Assembly (NCBI GenBank): GCA_008360955.1
Contig: LUCM01009961.1
Location: forward strand, 85,765 to 149,764
Length of the DNA: 64,000 bases
Source of the DNA: Fasciolopsis buskii
Taxonomy: Eukaryota; Platyhelminthes; Trematoda; Plagiorchiida; Fasciolidae
Reading direction: 5' to 3'
Below, piece by piece: positions 57,340 to 64,000 of this stretch. Below the pieces are notes generated by a model. The model was not told the origin of the DNA and ran no database searches. It saw nothing but the letters and a program-made list of their open reading frames with translations. A program made the position numbers and the translations under genes. Each line of letters starts with the position of its first letter. Position 1 is the first letter of the stretch.

Positions 57340-59990
57340 TACACTACAGATTATTGCTAGCAGAGATGAAGTGGATGTTCACTATTTCCACGATATCCAA
57401 ATTGTGATAATTTCATGAACCTTACTAATAGTGACCAGACAATGAATTACGCAGTTCAGTTCTTTTGCGTTCTCTTGTCAACGAACGTAATGGGTCGAAA
57501 AATTTCCTCTCATTTATTACCGCGAGAATAATAAGTTAGTTGCATACGTTAACAAACGACTATGGGAAAGAAACTGGAGTTGAAGCAGGTGGTTTGCATC
57601 AAACGAGAGATTTATGATATCAGAACACCAGTTGTTAGCTATTTGTTGTTGTGCCGTTGCTTGGATTGAAAGGCAAAAATACTTTCGAAATGACTGTTTT
57701 GAAATAAGTAACATTGAGGCTTCCTCGCAACGTTTTACTTCACGAGTGACGCGGTGTTGTACAAACCGACTTCAGATATCATCCGACTGGTGATTTCCAG
57801 TTCTTAGTCTACAGTTTTAGCGATTCTAGTAAAACTGACAGATCAAACAGAAAACCACGGGTAACCAAAGCATTCCTTTTATGGTCGCACTGTAATACAT
57901 CATCTCGGTTAGGAAGAACACTTTAAATCATAGTGTTTTCTAAGGTCACTGAAACGAAGACCAAATAAAACGGAGAGGTGAAGTATATGCGTGTGCTAGT
58001 GCACTCCAACCATTGCAATATAAACAATAAGCAGTGAAAAGTCGAATTGAAGTCAACCGCAACTAGCTCCCTGCACTTTGATGTTGTCAGGTGATGTCGT
58101 GAGCTAACTAAGTGTGTCCTCACCTCATACGACCAAGAAGGAAAGGCCGAGAGAAGGCAGTGCAGCTAAAACTTTTGTATTAACTCTCAATGGTTTTGAG
58201 TTTGGTGGATTTGTCTGACAAGTAACAAAACGTTCCTGCAATATGCTGGGGGAACTTTCCCTGTTACACAAATATCAGCGGTCACAACACAGTGGAATCC
58301 TTCTTACTTTTAGTAATTCGCACTACTATCACGCGCTTCACTGGGATGATTGCAGATACTAATAGTACTCGGGTACATCTTAGTTTCAGAAAAGAGCTGG
58401 AGACCCACAGAAAACAAAGGAGTCAGATTTTTTGAAATTCCTAAGACGAAATTGGAATGAACATTTCCGTTAAACAGGAACGTAGAGTTACGGATTTTCG
58501 ATTTGGTATATCCGCTACATCACGCGCAGATGAGAGACTAAATATCAGATGTGATCACTTCTGCTAACCGAAAAACGAATAGAGGCTATTATATTTGGAT
58601 TGTCATGATCTGTTGCGTTGAAACGTAGTGGACAAGTATCATTATTTGGGATTGGTATAGGAGCAGTAGAAAATGCTTGTAGGTTCGAAGAGCGAAAAGC
58701 ACACGTGACAATAATTTCACATGCTGAGTTGACAACCTTACCGCTGGAGCAGAAAGATAAGACTGGAGGCTATCTTACAGTGGCTTCGACTGTGGGAAGC
58801 GATATTAGTGTGCGAAAATGCCCAGTCCAGAAACAAGCAAAATGTAGAAATACTAGAAAGCATTTGAGTTCATACGTTTGGGGCGATTGACCCCTCATTT
58901 GCTTCTGAAACCGATTGGTCTGAATAGTGCGATAAAAAATCAAGGTCCGGATAAACGTGACTGTCCGTGCACTTATTGTTTGAAGCTCGGAACACTCTGG
59001 ACGGTGTTACTCCCTGAAGGACAGTTGTGTGGCATATACCTCGTAAACAGCCATATCAGTCTATGCAAGTGTTGATTTTGATTGTTAGGTTCACTTAGCT
59101 TCGGCTCACATTGGTTTTCCTACATTTCTGCATTTCGGATCGGTCCTGCAACCGCTAGAAAATGGTTGACCCAAAGCATACCACAATCTATCCATTTTAT
59201 CGTGACTTAAACGCCAGCAATTGCATATAGCTTCAAAAAAGGCGACTATTTTTGGATGACATATTCTCTATGATCTGCGTTGACGATTGATTTCGATTTC
59301 CTGACACTTGTTCAACTGCGCTGGTTTTACCAGACAATATATTTATGTGTTCGCTGGTCCTTGGACACCAGAGAGCTTTCATCTTCGACTTCTCATCAGC
59401 TTTGGTTTGCTTTCTCGTGTACTGTCGTACCAGTACCAATTCGGCGCCGCGATAAATGCAGTAGATTTACTGTGTCTGCTCTTCAGCCCTAGTTTTCTTG
59501 ACCTAATCGCATGGGGAGACTTCACTAACTGCTGGACGGGGGCGGATCACACCCCAACTTTCTCTGTACGCACCCATGAAGCCCACGGACGGATAATTCA
59601 AAGACTACGTGCTCAGGCCCGCATGCCCTTTCTTGCAACGGAAAGAGGAAAAGAGAAACAGAAATTCACAGACACACCAGGTTCGTCGAGGTTGAATTCG
59701 GACTCACCAATAAAGAAGACGTTCGAAGTATAACCCCAAACGTGTCTTCTGTCTGACTCCGCTATCACAACTGACCAAGACCCGCAGTTAACAGAATGGA
59801 AATACCTGCGCCAACAATCGGATGGGAGAATTGTATCGTGTGTATCGTGGCGCGACGCAGCACCAGTGTAACAATACTCGGGATCGCAAACCACAGCAGA
59901 GAGGTGCCGAGTGGTCGAAGCAATTCCGTAGCGAGGACCTTCGATAAGTCTATCTTTCTTGTATTAGGCGTAGTTTATTTGTCACTTCAG
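57340..59990. other. Unassigned sequence
   Basis: ORFs at 58618-58890 and 59308-59733 are protein-like but unrecognised. The second lies in GC-richer DNA just before the LINE and might be part of it or of another element, but no LINE motif could be read in it. Confidence 0.35.
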
Positions 59991-60007
59991 AATTCGCTCT
60001 AACAGAT

Positions 60008-60403
60008 CGCGGCACCAACATGCAAAAAGACGAGTTATAGGACGAACTCGTCACTCTTGTCCGGAAGAGCAAAGGCTCTGACATGGCAGTGGCAGCAAGT
60101 TGTTTTAATGTACAAGTTGGAAAACGGAGTGTTTCGGAAGCCTGTTTAGGTGGGCGATGCGCGTTGGCTGCTCAACGTACAGATAGCGGAGAAAAAGGTC
60201 TCAAATTCTGTGCAGATAATAACTTACTCCTGCCTAGCACAGGTACAGTTCGCGCCGCACAGCGACATAGCGCTCTAACTCGACAGGTACTTCGAGTCAG
60301 ATCGACCATATCGCAGTTAGCTACCGTTGGCGCGGTTCTGTCCAGAACTGATCATACTGGAACCACGTACGTCCAAATCAGACCGACGCGGTCACGTGGT
60401 TAA
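60008..60403 (+). pseudogene. LINE endonuclease fragment
   Basis: Frame open at 60083-60403 with an in-frame stop just upstream. NVQVG replaces the usual NAQVG or N-A-x-x-G segment following the GDFN/GDMN motif, which here has become ASCFN, so a conserved catalytic Asn/Asp region is altered. The rest of the EN domain N-terminally is not recognisable. Confidence 0.6.
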
Positions 60404-61350
60404 TCCGACTTTTGTAGTACAGCTCACGGACACACACTGACGCAGCCACAAACCGAGTTGCCTGTACGACGGTTTGTCTGAGTTCGGCTGTTCGCAACCA
60501 GCTATGACAGAGAAACTATTCAAGGAACTACGACGTATTCGACGAGCAGCAGTCGTAGACGATCACGTGGGATAAATTAAGGCAGGCTATGCAGTTTGGC
60601 AGCTACGACTTTCCGTCTGTGGTACCCTAAGAGTCTAGCGCTCATGAAAAGCACACTGGGTCTCTGCAAGCGTCGCTACAGGTCTAAGTGATGCAAAAAA
60701 CGCCAGCCGCCTAACGCTGCAAGGAAGTGAATAAGGATGCGTCGGCAGTTGCAGCGGTCAGTTGAACCATAACGCCTCTGGAATGACCGCACGACAAGCT
60801 TGGTGCTGGGCTAAAGGCAATCTCCGAAAGATGGACGGAATCGTCCCTTCACGGGTAACAGTGAAAGACTGTTTAATACTGTATGCTACCCCGAGCGGCG
60901 AATTTCGGTTATTGACGTCGCGTACGATAGAAATGGATAGCATTTTCGTGCCAGGCAGTAAAGTAATTGCAAGTAGAGTGGAATATTCGACTTCTGAAGA
61001 GGGGAAAAGCAGGCAGTTCCGACGACATCCCCCCAGTTCTTTTCAAATTGTAGGGACAGGCCCTCCCAAAAGCACCTGTCTCCCTGATCCACTGCATGTA
61101 GAACCAGCAGTGTATTCCGTCATCATCGAATGAGTCAATGATTGTACCCATCTTCAAGAAGGGCGCACGGAGTGACTGTACTACTCATTAGGAGGTTAAC
61201 GTAGTTCCGATAACTACTATGGTTTTAGCTTCGATAGCGCTGCGTCGTTTGACACCGATTCGCGAGAGCAACAACTGCGAACAGCAGACCAGATTTCGTC
61301 CAGGTCGAAGTAGCATCGAGCAAACATTCACTGTTTGACAGTTACTCGAA

Positions 61351-61851
61351 ATGCGCCACACACACCGCTGCCCTACGTTCGTAGTATTTCTCGACTTGAA
61401 AGGTGCTTTTGACTCTGTGGATCGACCAGCACTACTCAGTGCTCTCCACCGGAAGGGTATGCCAACGAAATTCGTAAACCTGTTGCAAGAATTGTACTCG
61501 CATACCTATGGTCGCGCGAGGGTATATGGTGAACTATCAAGTTCATTCGAAACGACTGGCGGCATTTGTCAAGGGTGTCCCGTTTCTCCATTCCCTTTTA
61601 ACTTCGTCATGGACGAGGTGATGGAAGATGCTATTGGAGGTCTCTGGGATGTAGGAATCGAACTGAGAAATGGAGGTAAGCTGTGCGATCTAGACTACGC
61701 AGATGACGTTGCGTGTCTGTTCGAGTTCGTGGACCATGCACAACGCGCACTAGCTAGACTCTCGAGGTCGATTTCTCGGTTTGGCATGTACTTTACACCT
61801 TCAAATTGCAAAACGCTGTTGCAAGACTGGACGACAGAAGCGACACACTAG
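61351..61851 (+). pseudogene. LINE reverse transcriptase core
   Basis: 166 open codons. VVFLDLKGAFDSVDR (residues 11-25, first catalytic Asp at 15), GICQGCPVSPFPFNFVMDEV (71-90; usual GVRQG changed to GICQG), and LDYADDVACLF (114-124, catalytic YADD at 116-119), then SNCKTLLQDW near the end. The catalytic triad is intact in this piece, although the whole element is interrupted upstream and downstream. The ATG at 61351 is an internal Met, not a true start. Confidence 0.85.
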
Positions 61852-62099
61852 ATACTGAATGGAGAGGAACTAACGATTGTGAACCATTTCACTCCCTTGG
61901 CAGCTGTATGTTGAACGATAGTAGCTCGGCAGTAGAGGTAAACAAGCATATATACAAGGCTCGAGCGGATTAAGCTGGACAGAAGCACTTGTGGTATCGG
62001 CCTGATATTTCACTGAATTTGAAAGGTTGTCTACAGTGTGCCGATCTTTATCGCCCCAATTTGCTAATGTCTCTGGCCGGTTGATCTTTGTTGCTTATT

Positions 62100-64000
62100 T
62101 GGTGTTTGCCTTGCCATTTTAGAAATGTTACACCTTTTCAAAACCACGAATCACAATAAGTTTACATAAAAGACTTATTTTGTTGTTCGTAGACGTGTGC
62201 TAAGCGCTTCACCGCCATGAGGCAACGAGCTTGTTGGATTAACACTCAGTACTTTTGGGACAGCTGTCACAGGTAATCAACTGACAGTCTCGGTTTGGTA
62301 GTCGGTTCTCCGGGTTTGCCTGCGTGCAGCTCCAATGGTCTAGTCAGACAATCTAAAGGTTAACGGGTTTCAGTTTCTTTCGTTTCCAGACCAAGCAAAT
62401 TGTTTCAGACTCTACAGGTACCCGGTTGTCCAGATCCTTGCATGCCTTCCCGGTATTTTGCCTTATCAAAACTCCGGAAACAAAATAGGCCTTTGGCTTC
62501 CTTCCGTCCATGATTAACCAATTTAGGAATTTTCGGCTAGATAATCACCAAAAAAAGTAATCCCAACATTTCATTGATTGAATCGGGGGAGATTGATGGA
62601 ACATTTTATGAAGAAAACCATTTACAACTGTGTTTGAAAAAAAACTTTAAGATGTTGGAAAGGCTGTGGGAGCCGGATTTCTCTGAGATACTCACCCAAA
62701 ATGAGCACTCAGGAAATTTTTTATAATTAATTCAGCTCTGATTTTCAATGTTGATTTCGTTCGCCGGGGGAATCCGCTAGGACTGTATATGTGCCCGCGT
62801 AAAATGATTCTGGGTAGCACCTCACCTGTTTAGAGGAAACCGCTGATGAAGCGAGTACATGATTGTGCCGAGCAGTGTGTTAAAAAATCCAGTCATATTT
62901 GGGCATTTTCAGTGGTGATAAGCCGTTGATGGTTGAACCTCAGAATGCGGTATCGCATTTCCAACGAATATAAATACCGAAGTCTACCCTGACAATTGAC
63001 TTGACCTTTTCAAGCTGACGGTAATACCGAAAGGAAAGCAGCGGAATGTTACCAGATAATCTCAGATCAAATCGACTGTCACCGTGCACCATGAAATAAA
63101 GCCAACAGGCCTAGGCTATGTTTTAACACGAAATGCTCATTATCCGATTGCAATACGAATTGGCAACCAAAGGCTAAGACGACACGGGGCATTGTCTGAG
63201 ACCCTTGATAACAAAACCCACCGATTGGATGATCCAGAAGCGGGTATAAAAACGAAAACGTTTTTACAAATACCTCCGAGGAAGAATGGAGCGCGTTTCA
63301 CCGGTCTGACAATGAGCGTTGACAGAGTTGTTGTAATCGCCAAGTGCGATTTAGTACACGTGATTTATCTGCTGTTCAGTATCTCATGATCATAGGTATG
63401 CCATAGTCTAACGTCACCTTTTGAACAACACTGCACAGCCTGAGACTTCTGGGAAAGTTCTAAGTTTGAAATGCTGAAGTACGAACCCTGGAGACAGGGA
63501 ACTGATATGGATACCGAAATTTTACCCTATATTGGAGAGATTACACTGGGTACCTCAATCGCTTCATCCTGTAGTCATTATCACTGGGAAATACAATACA
63601 ATTTGATGCAATGAGCCTTTCTTCAAATGGTGTTTAAGCTTAACTGACGTAATCACTGAGAGCACAAACTAATGAAGTGAAGTAACATTTATATATATTT
63701 TAATGTACAGAGTTTCGAAGATCCGAGTGAATCGGTACGAGTACAAGTTTTGACGTCTACATACACCAAATTATTTTATTAATCCTGCGATGTGACGAGA
63801 AAAGGAAAATTATATGAAGTATGACTAACATTTTTTCGCTCCCAACGACTTCAGCATGATCGAAATTGAGCAACTTAGGCTCAATGATGTCTACGAGACT
63901 CCACCTTGACGCAGTGTGATGGCTTGCGTGCCTCCACGATCCAACGAGCTATACAGGATGGCTTACCTCAAGCCGAAGATCCAATCGTGCCTGGAAGGTC
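62100..64000. other. Unassigned sequence
   Basis: No gene recognised. A weak tRNA-like pattern (CCAATGGTCTAGTCAGAC ... GGGTTTCAGTTTC) lies at about 62330-62385. The 101-codon ORF at 63084-63389 carries no motif. Confidence 0.4.

Larger units (their letters stand above)
60008..62060 (+). mobile_element. Decayed RTE-like LINE (APE-like endonuclease plus RT)
   Basis: From about 60008 a frame reads KDEL, stop, DELVTLVRKSKGSD then NVQVGKRSVSEACLGGR and DSGEKGLKFCADNNLLL, matching the C-terminal part of LINE APE endonucleases (around the NAQVG segment). Farther on come SSDDIPPVLFK (about 61010), SMIVPIFKKG (about 61140), TRFRPGRSS (61290), the RT core (61351-61851) and a post-RT segment in another frame (EVNKHIYKARAD, then LWYRPDISLNLKG). 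Many stops and at least one frameshift. No poly-A or duplication located. It resembles RTE/SR2-type elements common in flatworms. Confidence 0.8.

Noticed and set aside
62330..62385. tRNA-like pattern
   Set aside because: A-box part is acceptable but the B box (GGTTTCAGTTT) has too many differences and no fold was found.

Overview
This window looks like AT-rich, intron- and repeat-dominated metazoan nuclear DNA, most likely from a parasitic flatworm (cestode or trematode). I infer this from the mix of Penelope-like elements with GIY-YIG endonuclease, an RTE-type LINE with APE-like endonuclease, tRNA-like SINE fragments, long microsatellites and the absence of long ORFs. An assembly gap (N run) lies at 31693-32373. 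No prokaryotic gene organisation, operon, CRISPR array, rRNA or intact tRNA gene was seen. Nearly every ORF over 60 codons is either chance or a decayed piece of a mobile element.

Layout. 1-12.3 kb is mostly unassigned sequence with one copy of a dispersed repeat (2660-2945), SINE-like fragments near 5.6 and 9.1 kb, and a foldback/MITE-like repeat at 10.8-11.1 kb. 12.37-14.52 kb is a very long interrupted AGT/GTA trinucleotide tract with a perfect (AGT)27 core. 22.75-23.08 kb holds an exact 256-bp palindrome inside a small element flanked by a 13-bp target-site duplication; a decayed second copy with its own duplication lies at 32.93-33.21 kb. Just downstream of the first copy is a GIY-YIG endonuclease remnant of a Penelope-like element (PLE). 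31.3-32.5 kb holds the best candidate for host coding exons, on the minus strand and broken by the gap. 44.7-45.4 kb is a PLE with its RT core internally deleted. 47.9-49.9 kb is a nearly full-length but decayed PLE of a different type on the minus strand. 50.4-54.3 kb is a nest of short repeats, including a hammerhead-like hairpin at 50.8 kb and inverted MITE-like copies at 51.9 and 53.0 kb. 55.5-56.2 kb is a GC-richer repeat island, and 56.4 kb has a small ORF with a signal-peptide-like start and a leucine-rich-repeat-like motif. 60.0-62.1 kb is a decayed RTE-like LINE with recognisable endonuclease and reverse transcriptase.

How the parts fit. Autonomous PLEs supply RT plus GIY-YIG endonuclease. 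The palindromic elements resemble the hairpin-forming terminal (pLTR) parts of PLEs and carry a hammerhead-ribozyme-like fold with a non-canonical core, so a non-autonomous PLE-dependent family (retrozyme-like) is a reasonable hypothesis. The family and function calls rest on motifs read by eye; no database search was possible.
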